The notes below the pieces were generated by a model. It searched no databases. It was not told the origin of the DNA and worked only from the letters and a program-made list of their open reading frames with translations. The position numbers were made by a program, and so were the translations under genes. Of a DNA stretch of 64,000 bases, positions 14,537 through 23,878 are shown piece by piece. Each line of letters starts with the position of its first letter. The stretch's first letter is position 1. The DNA lies in NCBI RefSeq assembly GCF_040529335.1, contig NZ_CP159534.1, positions 7,068,001-7,132,000 of the forward strand, given 5' to 3'. Source of the DNA: Streptomyces sp. HUAS MG91 (GTDB taxonomy: Bacteria > Actinomycetota > Actinomycetes > Streptomycetales > Streptomycetaceae).

Positions 14537-17176
14537 TCAGGTGACCGAGCAGCTCTGTCCGTCCAGTTTGAAGGCCGTCGGTCTTCCGTTCGCCGTGCCC
14601 GGCCGTGTACCCGTGAAGCCGAACGCCGCCGAACTCCCGGCCGCCACCGCCCCGTTCCAGCTCACGTTCTTCGCCGTGACCGACGCGCCGGACTGGGTGG
14701 CGGAGGCGTTCCACGGCTGGGAGATCTTCTGGCCGTCGGGGAACGTCCAGTCGAGTGACCAGCCGGACCACGCGGTCGTGCCCGTGTTGGTCAGGGTGAC
14801 GTCCGCCTGGAAGCCGCCCGGCCACTCGTTCGTCACCTTGTACGTGACCGTGCAGGCCGCCGGCGTGCCGGGGGAGCCGGGGACGTCCGCCGTGTCGCCG
14901 TAGATGACGCCCCGGCCGTTCGTCGACACGTACACCCGGCCGTACACGCGCGGGTCACCCGTGATCGCCGCGCCGGTCCAGCCCCACTGGTGCGCGTCGT
15001 CGTTGACCCGCGTCCACGTCGCGCCCGCGTCCGTCGAGCGGAAGATGCCGCGCACCCCGCCGATCCTCGCGCTCGCGTACAGCGTCGGGTAGGAGGCGCC
15101 GGGCGCGGCCTTGCCGAAGCCGACGGTGTCGGCCTGCTGCACGTTCGACAGCTTGGTGAACGTCGCTCCGCCGTCCGTCGAGTGCCACAGCCCGTACGCG
15201 CCCGTGGCCGAGCCGCCGGCCAGCCAGATGTCGCCCTTCGCGCCGGGCACCGCCTTGAAACGGACCGGCCCGTCCGTCGGCAGCCCGCTCGACGCCTTCG
15301 CCGTGAACGTCCTGCCGCCGTCCGAACTGGCGTAGAAGGTGCCCGACTTGAAGGCGTAGAAGACCGCGGCGTCCGCGCGGTCCGACTCGACGACCGCGCC
15401 CGCGGGCACTCCGCCCGCCGCCGTCCACGACGACCCCGTACCCGTCTGCACCCCGGCGCCGTCCGGGCTCCACACGACGCGCCCGCCGTCGGCCGACACC
15501 GCGACCGTGCCGCCGCCGGTGACGCCCGACGGATCGGCGCCCGCCGCGTGCCAGGTGGCGCCGTTGTCCTGGGAGAGGGCCACGTGCGGGCCCGAGTCGA
15601 CGTTCCCCGCGCGCACCACCACGTCCGGCTCGCTCTCCGCGAAGTCCAGGCTCGTGCCGGAGGTGACGTTCGGGGAGGTGAACATCATCGACGGCACCTT
15701 CGTCAGGTCCGTGTGCCGGAAGCCGCCGATGTCACCGAGCGCGGAGAGCAGCGGCGCCCCGGACGGCGGCGACACCAGATCGTTGACCGCTGTCTCCTCC
15801 AGCCCCTTGACCATGGGGGAGATCGTGAACGTACCGCCGCTGTCCCACTTGCCGAGATCCTCGGTGCCGTAGACCGTCGCGCCCGTCCCGTACATCATCC
15901 GGTCCGAGTCGAACGGGTCGATCTCCAGCGCCTCCGTCATCCAGCCCAGCTTCGGCGTCTGCTCGGGCGGCGACGGGTTCGCGCCCCACGACAGCCAGGG
16001 CACCGACGAGACGTCCATGGTGTAGCGGTTCGCGCGGTTCGGGTACGACGTGTAGTCCCACGCCTTCGTCCAGGTGCCGCCGCTGTCCGTGGAGCGGAAG
16101 ATCAGTGTGTCCGGCCACCAGGAGCTGTAGCCCGACACCATCACCGTGCCGGGGTGCTGCCGGTCGAGCGTCAGCCCGCTGAAGCCGTAGTAGGTGTCCG
16201 CCTCGGCGACCGGGCTGACGTCCTTCCACTGGCCGGTCCTCGTCGCGTACCGCCACACCCGGCCCTTGCCGCCGTCGTAGGGGCCGCCCTTGTCGCTGTA
16301 GGCGATGTACAGATAGCCGTTCTCGGCGTCGAGGACGCTCTTGTGCGGGAGGTGGCCGGTGGGCTGGCCCGCCACCCGCTCCCAGGTCGCGCCCGCGTCG
16401 GTCGAGCGGTAGACGGAGTTGTCCTGGTCGGCGACGCCGACGTAGAGCGTCCTGGTGCGGTCCGAGCCCGTCGCCGACGACTCGTCGAACGTCACCCACA
16501 CCACACCCTGGTTGTCCGAGGCGTACCCGGAGGTGTCGGACGGGTCCTGCCGGTAGGTGCCGGGGTTGGGGAAGGCCGTGACCTGCGACCAGGTCACCCC
16601 CGCGTCCGTCGACCGCCACAGGCCCTTGCCGCTGGGCGCGCCCAGGTAGAGGACCTTGTCGTCGTGCGGGTCGATCGCGAGCCGCTCGCCCATGCCGCGG
16701 CCCGGCATGTTGCCGCCCAGCTTGAAGGGCAGGTCCGTCTTCTTCCAGGTGGCGCCGCGGTCGGCCGAGCGCAGGACCGCGCCGTCGCCGGGATCCCAGT
16801 CGTTGGTGTACGTGCCGACGGCCGCGTACACCCTGTCCGGGTCGACGGAGTCGCTGGCGAGGGAGGCCACACCTGTGTGACCCCAGTCGTCCCAGCCGAC
16901 CGAGTCCAGGAGCGGGGTCCAGGACCGGGTGTCCTGGTTCCAGCGGTAGGCGCCGCCGATGTCGGTGCGGGCGTAGGCGAGGTTCTTCTCGGAACGGTTG
17001 AAGACGATGCCGGGGACGAACCCCCCGCCGTCGACGCGGGCGTTCTTCCAGGTGTACGTGTCGGCGGCGGGCCCGGCCTTCGGTTCCGCCGCCGTGGACA
17101 GCTGAGTACCCGTCAAAAGACTTGCGGTGAGGGCCAGTACGGCGCTCAGGAGAAGGCGTGTGCGTGGTCGTGGCAT
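14537..17176 (-). CDS. Secreted GH74 xyloglucanase with C-terminal CBM2
   Basis: The protein has 879 residues. A signal peptide (residues 1-30, basic MPRPRTR then a hydrophobic core) is followed by the GH74 double seven-bladed propeller (about 38-760), with repeated Asp-box strands such as WRSTDAGVTWS, YRSTDAGATWE and FRSTDAGATWT. The two catalytic aspartates of GH74 appear as D72 (ARTDIGGAYRW) and D482 (ALGDIGGFRH). The C-terminus (about 778-879) is a cellulose-binding CBM2 (CTVTYKVTNEWPGGFQADVT). It cleaves xyloglucan outside the cell, matching its cellulase neighbours. It follows GH48 on the same strand, but a strong terminator lies between them and no CebR-like box is visible before it. 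Confidence 0.95.
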   Translation of the reverse strand: MPRPRTRLLLSAVLALTASLLTGTQLSTAAEPKAGPAADTYTWKNARVDGGGFVPGIVFNRSEKNLAYARTDIGGAYRWNQDTRSWTPLLDSVGWDDWGHTGVASLASDSVDPDRVYAAVGTYTNDWDPGDGAVLRSADRGATWKKTDLPFKLGGNMPGRGMGERLAIDPHDDKVLYLGAPSGKGLWRSTDAGVTWSQVTAFPNPGTYRQDPSDTSGYASDNQGVVWVTFDESSATGSDRTRTLYVGVADQDNSVYRSTDAGATWERVAGQPTGHLPHKSVLDAENGYLYIAYSDKGGPYDGGKGRVWRYATRTGQWKDVSPVAEADTYYGFSGLTLDRQHPGTVMVSGYSSWWPDTLIFRSTDSGGTWTKAWDYTSYPNRANRYTMDVSSVPWLSWGANPSPPEQTPKLGWMTEALEIDPFDSDRMMYGTGATVYGTEDLGKWDSGGTFTISPMVKGLEETAVNDLVSPPSGAPLLSALGDIGGFRHTDLTKVPSMMFTSPNVTSGTSLDFAESEPDVVVRAGNVDSGPHVALSQDNGATWHAAGADPSGVTGGGTVAVSADGGRVVWSPDGAGVQTGTGSSWTAAGGVPAGAVVESDRADAAVFYAFKSGTFYASSDGGRTFTAKASSGLPTDGPVRFKAVPGAKGDIWLAGGSATGAYGLWHSTDGGATFTKLSNVQQADTVGFGKAAPGASYPTLYASARIGGVRGIFRSTDAGATWTRVNDDAHQWGWTGAAITGDPRVYGRVYVSTNGRGVIYGDTADVPGSPGTPAACTVTYKVTNEWPGGFQADVTLTNTGTTAWSGWSLDWTFPDGQKISQPWNASATQSGASVTAKNVSWNGAVAAGSSAAFGFTGTRPGTANGRPTAFKLDGQSCSVT

Positions 17177-17217
17177 GGAGGGTCCCGGGGGTGAGGGCGG
17201 GGAGGGGACGAGCGGTG

Positions 17218-17251
17218 GCCGGGCGGCCTCCGGGGAGGGAGGCCGCCCGGC
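17218..17251 (-). terminator. Strong hairpin downstream of the GH48 gene
   Basis: A perfect 14-bp stem, GCCGGGCGGCCTCC (17218-17231) with GGAGGCCGCCCGGC (17238-17251), has a 6-base loop and starts about 35 bases past the GH48 stop. It has no U-tract, which is common for Streptomyces. It would partly or fully separate GH48 transcription from the GH74 gene that follows. Confidence 0.8.
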
Positions 17252-17285
17252 TCCTCTGGGCGCGGAGCCGCTGCCGGGCGGGGCG

Positions 17286-20189
17286 TTACTCGAGCAGCTC
17301 CGCGTACGAACCCATGGCGAGCGCGATGTCCGCCTGGGCCCAGAACCGGTGGTACGTGAACGTCGGCGCCGCGCCGCCGGCCAGATAGGCCGCGACCTTC
17401 GGCCAGTTGGGGTCGTCCTCGTAGAAGGAGCGCAGCGAGGAGAACGTCGACGACGAGTTGATCGCGTCGCCGTTCGGCATGGTGCCGGTCCAGCCGGACG
17501 GCACGTACACCGTGTCGCCGAACCGGCTGTAGTCGGCCCGCGTCTCGGGCACCGCGATGCCGAGCGCGTCCCGGTCGTTCTCCCACATGCCGTCGAGCAG
17601 CGCCTTCGCCGTCGACTTGGCCTGCGCGTCCCCGGACCGGGCGGCGTAGTAGGTCAGCGTCTTCGCGTACGCGGCCGCCACGCCCACGTCGTTCGTGTAG
17701 TCGGCGACGGAGACGTGAAGTGACGCGTTGGCGCCGGGAGTCGACGCGTTCCAGGTGTCCGGCTTGCCGGACCACTTGAGGGTGGAGGGGATCCGGAAGG
17801 TGCCGTCGGGGTTGACCGTCGTCTCGGACAGGGCCCAGTCGACCCACTTGTCCAGGACCGTCTTCGCGTCGGCGTCGCCCGTCTGCTGGTAGTACTCGGC
17901 GACGCGCTCCATCGACCACGCCTGGAAGCCGAACCACTGGTTCGACGGCGGGTCGTGGTAGACCGGCGCCTCGTCGTAGTACATGCCGTAGAAGGTCGGC
18001 GTGCCGGACGGAGGCGTCGCGTACCGCCCCTGCCAGCTGTTCGTCGCACCGCCGGCGATGGCGCCCTCGTCCGACTGGAGCCAGCGGTAGAACTCCAGCT
18101 GCCGGTCGAGCGACTTGGCCCAATCCGCCTGCCCGGTGGCCGACTTGGGCTTCAGGTCGGCGGACGAGGAGAGGGCGTACGCGGCGAGCGGGTTCTGGTA
18201 CCCGCCGTGCGTGTGGCTGGAGCCGATGCGCCAGGCCCAGCCCGCCGAGGTGTCGGTGGCGCCGCCCCACGCGTAGTACCAGGACAGCAGATAGTGCGAG
18301 GCGTCCTTGCCGGTACCGGCCGGGCAGCTGCTCGCACCGGCGCAGCCGCCCACCTTCTTGAAGTACTTGTCGTACATGGCGTAGCGCAGATAGTCGCCCA
18401 TCTTCGCGGCCTTGCCGACGGTGGCCGACACCGCGGAGCCCTTGCCCTGCTCCTTGGCCCACACGTCCGCCCAGTACGCGGCCTGCACGGCACGCGCGTC
18501 GGCGTCCGGCGCGTCCGTGTACTTCCACTGTTTCGCGTACGACGAGTCACCGGTGAACAGGTCCAAGTAGCCGTTCTTTCCGCCGTACTTGAACGCGTCA
18601 CAGGTGGGCTGCGGAACCGTCTCCCACACCGACTCCTGCGCGCCGCGCTGGAAGGTGTTGATGTAGGACGGTCCGGTCGCCGTCGGGCCCGCCTCGCACT
18701 TCCCGGGCTCGTTGCCGTAGCCGTACGTGTTGTCGACGTCCTGGAGCCAGTGCATGCCGTAGACGTCGTCGGTGCCGTACGCGCTCTTCAGCTCGGCCGC
18801 GATCGGGTCGGTGCCGACCGGCACCGACGGATCCAGCTTCGCCGGGTACTGCGACGGCAGATCCTCCTCGGGCGCGTACGTCGCGGGCTTGGACGCGTTG
18901 TAGAAGGAGTTCGTCGGCTGGTCCGCGTGCGTGGGGATCATGTACTTCTCCATGATCTCCCAGGCGCCGTTGAACTTCGACCAGTCGCCGCTGACCTTGC
19001 CGTACATGGCCTGGAGCCACAGCAGGTACGAGTACGCCTCGGAGGTCGTCTCGTGGCCCTGGTCCGGCGCCTCGACGATCAGCGTCTCCACCGAGTGGTA
19101 CGGGATGCCCTCCGGCGAGAAGTAGCCGTTCGCCGGATCGGTGATCTTCCCGTAGAGGTCGAGGAAGCGCGTGTCGTACTCCGAGCCCGCCGCGAGCTGG
19201 GTGACCGTGACCGTCGCCTTGGTGTGACCGGGCGCGCCGACCGTGAACGTGGCGGCGCCGGTGCCCGAGGAGTCCGCCGCGACGGTCACCTTCTGCGCCG
19301 AGTTCCAGTTCGACGGCGTGAAGGTGAGGCTCGCGCCGGAGGAGACGGACAGGCCCGTGTTGCCGCCGGTGCGGGCCGTCGTGACCGTCACGTTCGCCGC
19401 CGGCTTCGTCGACAGCTTCACGTCAAAGGTGCCTGACTTCCCCTGCTGGACGGCGAGTTGGGACGGCGTCGCCGTCACCGCGGGGCCTGCCGCGACCGTG
19501 ATGCCGACCGGCGTCGACTCGCCGGACGCGCCCTTCCCGTCGTACGCCCTCGCGTACAGCGAGTGCGTGCCCGCCGCGAGGGAGTCCGTCCCCAGCTCGT
19601 ACGGGGACGTGGTGTCGGTGCCGAGCAGCGTCGTGTCGTCGTAGAACTCGACCTTGGTGATGCCCGCCCCGTCGGCCGCCGCCGCGGTCGCCGCGAGCGG
19701 CACCTTGTCACCGGCCGTGTAGACGGCTCCGGCGGCCGGGCTGGTGAGCACCGTGACCGGCGGCTGATGCGCCCCCGCGCAGGTCGTTCCATTGATCGCG
19801 AAATCCGTGGGGGCTGAATTCGAGCCGCTGTAAGCGAATTGCGCACCCGTGCTCGCGGCGGCTCCCGCCGCGATCTTTCCGTTGTATCCGGCGTCCTTCA
19901 CCGTCACCTTCTTGCCGGATTGCGACCAGGTGCCGTTCCAGCCATTGGCGAGTTTCTGGTCACCGGCGTAGGAGTAGGTGAGGGTCCAGCCGTCGATCGC
20001 CGTCGAGCCTCGATTGGTGATCGTCAGATCGGCGGTGAAGCCGGAGCCCCAGTCGTTGGTCCTGTAGTCGACGCCGCACTCAACTGCCGCTGCCTGAGCG
20101 GTGGTTGGGAGTACTGCGAGCGTGGCGAGGGGTAGTGCTAGTGCTGCCGCGACAGCGGTCCATGGCCGCCGGGCCCGTCTCTTGGGCAT
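17286..20189 (-). CDS. Secreted GH48 cellulase (processive reducing-end exoglucanase) with CBM2 and Ig-like domains
   Basis: The protein has 967 residues. A signal peptide (about 1-34, ending TTAQAAA) precedes a CBM2 (about 35-140, [20 protein letters not shown]). Next come Ig-like beta-sandwich modules (about 142-330, including [20 protein letters not shown] and a calx-beta/FN-like tract) and a GH48 catalytic domain (about 335-967). The GH48 acid region is visible as [20 protein letters not shown]48 enzymes release cellobiose processively from reducing ends and are a main component of actinobacterial cellulolysis. The start [10 protein letters not shown] (20189) directly precedes the leader. 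A perfect CebR-like palindrome lies 42 bases upstream, so induction by cello-oligosaccharides is likely. Confidence 0.95.
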   Translation of the reverse strand: MPKRRARRPWTAVAAALALPLATLAVLPTTAQAAAVECGVDYRTNDWGSGFTADLTITNRGSTAIDGWTLTYSYAGDQKLANGWNGTWSQSGKKVTVKDAGYNGKIAAGAAASTGAQFAYSGSNSAPTDFAINGTTCAGAHQPPVTVLTSPAAGAVYTAGDKVPLAATAAAADGAGITKVEFYDDTTLLGTDTTSPYELGTDSLAAGTHSLYARAYDGKGASGESTPVGITVAAGPAVTATPSQLAVQQGKSGTFDVKLSTKPAANVTVTTARTGGNTGLSVSSGASLTFTPSNWNSAQKVTVAADSSGTGAATFTVGAPGHTKATVTVTQLAAGSEYDTRFLDLYGKITDPANGYFSPEGIPYHSVETLIVEAPDQGHETTSEAYSYLLWLQAMYGKVSGDWSKFNGAWEIMEKYMIPTHADQPTNSFYNASKPATYAPEEDLPSQYPAKLDPSVPVGTDPIAAELKSAYGTDDVYGMHWLQDVDNTYGYGNEPGKCEAGPTATGPSYINTFQRGAQESVWETVPQPTCDAFKYGGKNGYLDLFTGDSSYAKQWKYTDAPDADARAVQAAYWADVWAKEQGKGSAVSATVGKAAKMGDYLRYAMYDKYFKKVGGCAGASSCPAGTGKDASHYLLSWYYAWGGATDTSAGWAWRIGSSHTHGGYQNPLAAYALSSSADLKPKSATGQADWAKSLDRQLEFYRWLQSDEGAIAGGATNSWQGRYATPPSGTPTFYGMYYDEAPVYHDPPSNQWFGFQAWSMERVAEYYQQTGDADAKTVLDKWVDWALSETTVNPDGTFRIPSTLKWSGKPDTWNASTPGANASLHVSVADYTNDVGVAAAYAKTLTYYAARSGDAQAKSTAKALLDGMWENDRDALGIAVPETRADYSRFGDTVYVPSGWTGTMPNGDAINSSSTFSSLRSFYEDDPNWPKVAAYLAGGAAPTFTYHRFWAQADIALAMGSYAELLE

Positions 20190-20230
20190 GCCCTGGTCCT
20201 TCTCTCGGTGGGGGTGAACCTGTGAACCAG

Positions 20231-20244
20231 TGGGAGCGCTCCCA
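20231..20244. promoter_or_regulatory. CebR-like operator (perfect TGGGAGCGCTCCCA)
   Basis: The 14-bp perfect palindrome TGGGAGCGCTCCCA equals the CebR binding-site consensus described for Streptomyces cellulolytic genes, where the cellobiose-responsive LacI-type repressor binds. It lies 42 bases upstream of the GH48 start in the divergent promoter. Confidence 0.9.
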
Positions 20245-20284
20245 GGATGATGAGGAGTCAAATGGGGGTCAAGAGACTTGAAGA

Positions 20285-20300
20285 GTCGAATTAATTCGAC
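20285..20300. promoter_or_regulatory. Perfect 16-bp AT-rich palindrome between the two CebR-like boxes
   Basis: GTCGAATTAATTCGAC is a perfect palindrome with an unusually AT-rich core for this genome. It lies between the two CebR-like boxes in the GH48/GH5 intergenic region. It may be a second operator or a promoter element; no cognate regulator is visible nearby. Confidence 0.5.
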
Positions 20301-20367
20301 AGTACTTTTCCGTAACGCCTCTGTTGCTTGACCGCAGTTCCTTCTCTACAGTCCACCGAACAACCAG

Positions 20368-20381
20368 TGGGAGCGGTTCCA
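20368..20381. promoter_or_regulatory. CebR-like operator, imperfect (TGGGAGCGGTTCCA)
   Basis: This site matches TGGGAGCGCTCCCA at 12 of 14 positions and lies 54 bases upstream of the GH5 start. With the perfect box at 20231 it gives each divergent transcript its own CebR-like site. Confidence 0.8.
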
Positions 20382-20434
20382 TCAGTCGACGCGCCGGCTT
20401 TCCGCCGTCGCGCCCGAGCTGCAAGGAGTCGCTC

Positions 20435-21910
20435 ATGCGACACCCCCCGCGCTACGTGTCACTGTGGGCGTGCGCCGCACTCGCGGCGGCCGCGCTCGTC
20501 CCGCTGACCGGATCCGCGTCCGCGGCCGCACCCGCCTGCTCGGTGGAGTACTCCGTCACCTCGCAGTGGAACAGCGGCTTCCAGGGCGCTGTGAAGGTCA
20601 CCAACAACGGCGCCGCGAAGGACAGTTGGAGCCTGTCCTTCGACTTCGCCGACGGACAGAAGGTCACCCAGGGCTGGAGCGCCAAGTGGTCCCAGTCCGG
20701 CACGACGGCGACCGCGGCCAACGAGTCCTGGAACGGCACGCTCGCCTCGGGCGGCAGCGTGTCGGCCGGATTCCTCGGCTCGTGGTCCGGCGCCAACACG
20801 GTGCCGAAGACCTTCAGGCTGAACGGCGTCACCTGCAACGAGGACATCACCGATCCGACGGATCCGACCGATCCCACGGACCCCGGTGACGGCACCGCCC
20901 CCGCGCTGAAGGCGTCGGGGAACAAGCTCGTCGACGCCGGCAGCGGAGCCACCCGCCGGATCCTCGGCGTGAACCGCTCCGGCGGCGAGTTCATGTGCGT
21001 CCAGGGATACGGGATCTTCGACGGCCCCGTGGACGACGCGTCGGTGAAGGCCATCGCCGACTGGAAGGCGAACGCCGTCCGCATCCCGCTCAACGAGGAG
21101 TGCTGGCTCGGCCTCGACAACATCAAACCCGAGTACGGAGGTGCGAACTACCAAGCGGCCATCAAGGACCTGGTCACCAAGGTCAAGGCGCACGGCATGA
21201 CGCCGATCCTCGAACTGCACTGGTCCAACGGCCAGTACACCGGGAACTCGGCCGGCTGCTCCGACGTCCACGCGACCTGCCAGAAGCCGATGCCGGACGC
21301 CCGGTACGCACCCGCCTTCTGGTCATCGGTGGCCGGCGCCTACAAGGACGACCCGACGGTCGCCTTCGACCTGTTCAACGAGCCGTACCCGGACCGCGCC
21401 ACCACCACCCTCGATCAGGCATGGGCCTGCTGGAAGGACGGCGGCACCTGCCCCGGCATCGGCTACGAGGTCGCGGGCATGCAGGACCTCGTCGACGCCG
21501 TCCGCACGGCCGGCGCCGGCAACCTCATCCTCATCGGCGGGCTCGCCTACTCCAACGACCTGCGGCAGTGGCTCGCCCACAAGCCGGCCGACCCGGCCGG
21601 AAATCTCGCCGCCGCCTACCACGTCTACAACTTCAACACCTGCGCCGGTGAGAGCTGCTGGGACGAACAGCTCGCGCCCGTCGCGGCCCAAGTGCCGCTG
21701 GTGGCCGGGGAGATCGGCGAGAACACCTGCTCCCACGCCTTCATCGACCGGGTCATGAAGTGGTTCGACGACCGAAAGCTGTCGTACCTCGGCTGGACCT
21801 GGAACACCTGGGACTGCGCCTCCGGCCCCTCGCTCATCAGTGACTACGACGGCACACCGACCGCGTTCGGCGCCGGTCTGCGCGACCACCTGCGAGCCGT
21901 CACCGGCTGA
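20435..21910 (+). CDS. Secreted GH5 endoglucanase with N-terminal CBM2
   Basis: The protein has 491 residues. A signal peptide (1-32, ending SASAAA) is followed by a CBM2 (about 34-135, CSVEYSVTSQWNSGFQGAVK), a Thr-Asp-Pro repeat linker (about 138-152) and a GH5 catalytic domain (about 160-491). The acid/base Glu is in FDLFNEPYP and the nucleophile Glu in VAGEIGENTC. It cuts cellulose chains internally. ATG 20435 has AAGGAG upstream and begins the leader; the open frame reaches back to 20324 across the operator and was not used. The GH6 gene follows 110 bases later with no CebR-like box of its own, so the two are probably co-transcribed. Confidence 0.94.
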   Translation: MRHPPRYVSLWACAALAAAALVPLTGSASAAAPACSVEYSVTSQWNSGFQGAVKVTNNGAAKDSWSLSFDFADGQKVTQGWSAKWSQSGTTATAANESWNGTLASGGSVSAGFLGSWSGANTVPKTFRLNGVTCNEDITDPTDPTDPTDPGDGTAPALKASGNKLVDAGSGATRRILGVNRSGGEFMCVQGYGIFDGPVDDASVKAIADWKANAVRIPLNEECWLGLDNIKPEYGGANYQAAIKDLVTKVKAHGMTPILELHWSNGQYTGNSAGCSDVHATCQKPMPDARYAPAFWSSVAGAYKDDPTVAFDLFNEPYPDRATTTLDQAWACWKDGGTCPGIGYEVAGMQDLVDAVRTAGAGNLILIGGLAYSNDLRQWLAHKPADPAGNLAAAYHVYNFNTCAGESCWDEQLAPVAAQVPLVAGEIGENTCSHAFIDRVMKWFDDRKLSYLGWTWNTWDCASGPSLISDYDGTPTAFGAGLRDHLRAVTG

Positions 21911-21930
21911 ACCGAGCCACCACCACCTGA

Positions 21931-21969
21931 ACCAAGCCGTCACCGGCCGCACCAAGCCGTCACCGGCCG
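21931..21969. repeat. Two 19-bp direct repeats between the GH5 and GH6 genes
   Basis: The unit ACCAAGCCGTCACCGGCCG occurs at 21931-21949 and 21951-21969, and a partial copy (GAGCCGTCACCGGCTGA) forms the end of the GH5 gene. The last residues and stop of GH5 therefore appear to have been duplicated downstream. The function is unknown. Confidence 0.85.
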
Positions 21970-22020
21970 ACTCAAGCCATCGATCAATCGACCCAAGGAA
22001 CAGAAAGGGACACCCCCACC

Positions 22021-23760
22021 ATGAGCCGTACCGTGAACAGCCGTACCAGACTGAGAGGCAGTACCGCGCTCGCCGCGGCGCTCGTCCTCTCCGGCGCCGC
22101 CTGCGTGGGCACCGCCGTCGCCGCCCCCGACAGCGCCGCCGCGCCCGCCTGCACCGTGGACTACAAGGTCCAGAACCAGTGGGACACCGGGTTCACCACC
22201 TCCGTCTCCGTCACCAACAACGGCGCCGCGGTGAGCAGTTGGAACCTCACCTGGTCCTTCGCCGGCAACCAGAAGGTCAGCAGCGGCTGGAACGCGGACA
22301 TCTCCCAGTCCGGCGCCGCCGTCACCGCCAAGAGCCTCTCCTACAACGGCACCCTCGCCACCGGCGGCTCCACCTCCTTCGGCTTCAACGGCACGTACAG
22401 CGGCACCAACGCCGTGCCCACCGCGTTCAAGCTGAACGGCGTCACCTGCAACGGGGACAGCGGGCCGACGGACCCGACCGATCCCACGGACCCGACCGAC
22501 CCGAGCGGCCGCGTCGACAACCCGTACGCGGGCGCCAAGGTCTACGTGAACCCGGAGTGGAAGGCCAAGGCCGCCGCCGAGCCCGGCGGCAGCGCGGTGG
22601 CGAACCAGCCCACCGGTGTCTGGCTCGACCGGATCGCCGCGATCGCCGGTGTCGGCGACGGCATGGGCCTGCGCGACCACCTCGACGCGGCCCTCGCCCA
22701 GAAGGGCAGCGGCGAGGAAGTCGTCCAGCTCGTCATCTACGACCTGCCCGGCCGCGACTGTGCCGCGCTCGCCTCCAACGGCGAGCTCGGCCCGAACGAC
22801 ATCGACAGGTACAAGAGCGACTTCATCGACCCGATCGCCGCGATCCTCGCCGACTCCAAGTACGCGGGCCTGCGCATCGTCACGACGGTCGAGATCGACT
22901 CGCTGCCCAACCTCGTCACCAACGTGAGCGGCCGCCCCACGGCCACCCCCAACTGCGACACCATGAAGGCCAACGGCAACTACCAGAAGGGCGTCGGCTA
23001 CGCCCTCGACAAGCTCGGCGCCATCCCGAACGTCTACAACTACATCGACGCCGGCCACCACGGCTGGCTCGGCTGGGACGACAACTTCGGCCCCTCCGCC
23101 GAGCTGTTCAAGACCGTCGCCACCAGCAACGGCGCGCAGCTCTCCGACGTCCACGGCTTCATCGTGAACACGGCGAACTACAGCGCCCTCAAGGAGGACC
23201 ACTTCGGCATCGACGACTCGGTCAACGGCGTCTCGGTCCGCCAGTCCAAGTGGGTCGACTGGAACCGCTACACCGACGAGCTGTCGTACGCCCAGGCCAT
23301 GCGGACCAAGCTGGTCTCCCTCGGCTTCGACCAGAACCTCGGCATGCTGATCGACACCTCCCGCAACGGCTGGGGCGGCTCGGCCAGGCCCACCGCGGCG
23401 GGCGCCAAGACCGACGTGGACACGTACGTGGACGGGGGCCGCTACGACCGCCGCATCCACCTCGGCAACTGGTGCAACCAGTCCGGAGCCGGACTCGGTG
23501 AACGCCCGCAGGCCAGCCCCGCCACCGGCATCGACGCGTACGTGTGGATGAAGCCGCCGGGGGAGTCGGACGGCTCCAGCACCGCGATCGCCAACGACGA
23601 GGGCAAGGGATTCGACCGGATGTGCGACCCCACGTACACCGGTAACCCGCGCAACAACAACCACCTGTCCGGGGCGCTGCCGAACGCGCCGGTGTCCGGG
23701 CACTGGTTCTCCGCCCAGTTCCAGGAATTGCTGAAGAACGCCTACCCGCCGGTCCGGTAG
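22021..23760 (+). CDS. Secreted GH6 cellobiohydrolase with N-terminal CBM2
   Basis: The protein has 579 residues. A signal peptide (about 1-41) precedes a CBM2 (about 43-145, CTVDYKVQNQWDTGFTTSVS), a (Pro-Thr-Asp)n linker and a GH6 domain (about 165-579). GH6 motifs are YDLPGRDCAALASNGE, with its conserved Asp, and VEIDSLPNLV, with the general-acid Asp. The long loops around DAGHHGWLGWDDN and SVNGVSVRQSK fit an exo-acting cellobiohydrolase rather than an endoglucanase. It acts outside the cell from non-reducing ends, complementing the reducing-end GH48. AAAGGGA lies before the ATG. Confidence 0.94.
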   Translation: MSRTVNSRTRLRGSTALAAALVLSGAACVGTAVAAPDSAAAPACTVDYKVQNQWDTGFTTSVSVTNNGAAVSSWNLTWSFAGNQKVSSGWNADISQSGAAVTAKSLSYNGTLATGGSTSFGFNGTYSGTNAVPTAFKLNGVTCNGDSGPTDPTDPTDPTDPSGRVDNPYAGAKVYVNPEWKAKAAAEPGGSAVANQPTGVWLDRIAAIAGVGDGMGLRDHLDAALAQKGSGEEVVQLVIYDLPGRDCAALASNGELGPNDIDRYKSDFIDPIAAILADSKYAGLRIVTTVEIDSLPNLVTNVSGRPTATPNCDTMKANGNYQKGVGYALDKLGAIPNVYNYIDAGHHGWLGWDDNFGPSAELFKTVATSNGAQLSDVHGFIVNTANYSALKEDHFGIDDSVNGVSVRQSKWVDWNRYTDELSYAQAMRTKLVSLGFDQNLGMLIDTSRNGWGGSARPTAAGAKTDVDTYVDGGRYDRRIHLGNWCNQSGAGLGERPQASPATGIDAYVWMKPPGESDGSSTAIANDEGKGFDRMCDPTYTGNPRNNNHLSGALPNAPVSGHWFSAQFQELLKNAYPPVR

Positions 23761-23878
23761 GCCGGTCGCGGGCCCCGCTTTTGCGCATTCGGCAACTCGG
23801 CTTGCCCGGCGCGGCGGGGCCCGCGCACGCTGGAAGCACCACCGGCACCACAGCGGGACGAAGGGCGGCGACGCACAG

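Noticed and set aside
20324..20434. N-terminal extension of the GH5 enzyme
   Set aside because: The in-frame extension would translate across the CebR-like operator and precede the signal peptide; ATG 20435 has the ribosome-binding site.
14537..23760. Cellulosome
   Set aside because: The enzymes carry CBM2 modules and no dockerin or cohesin domains, so this is a free-enzyme system as usual in Streptomyces.
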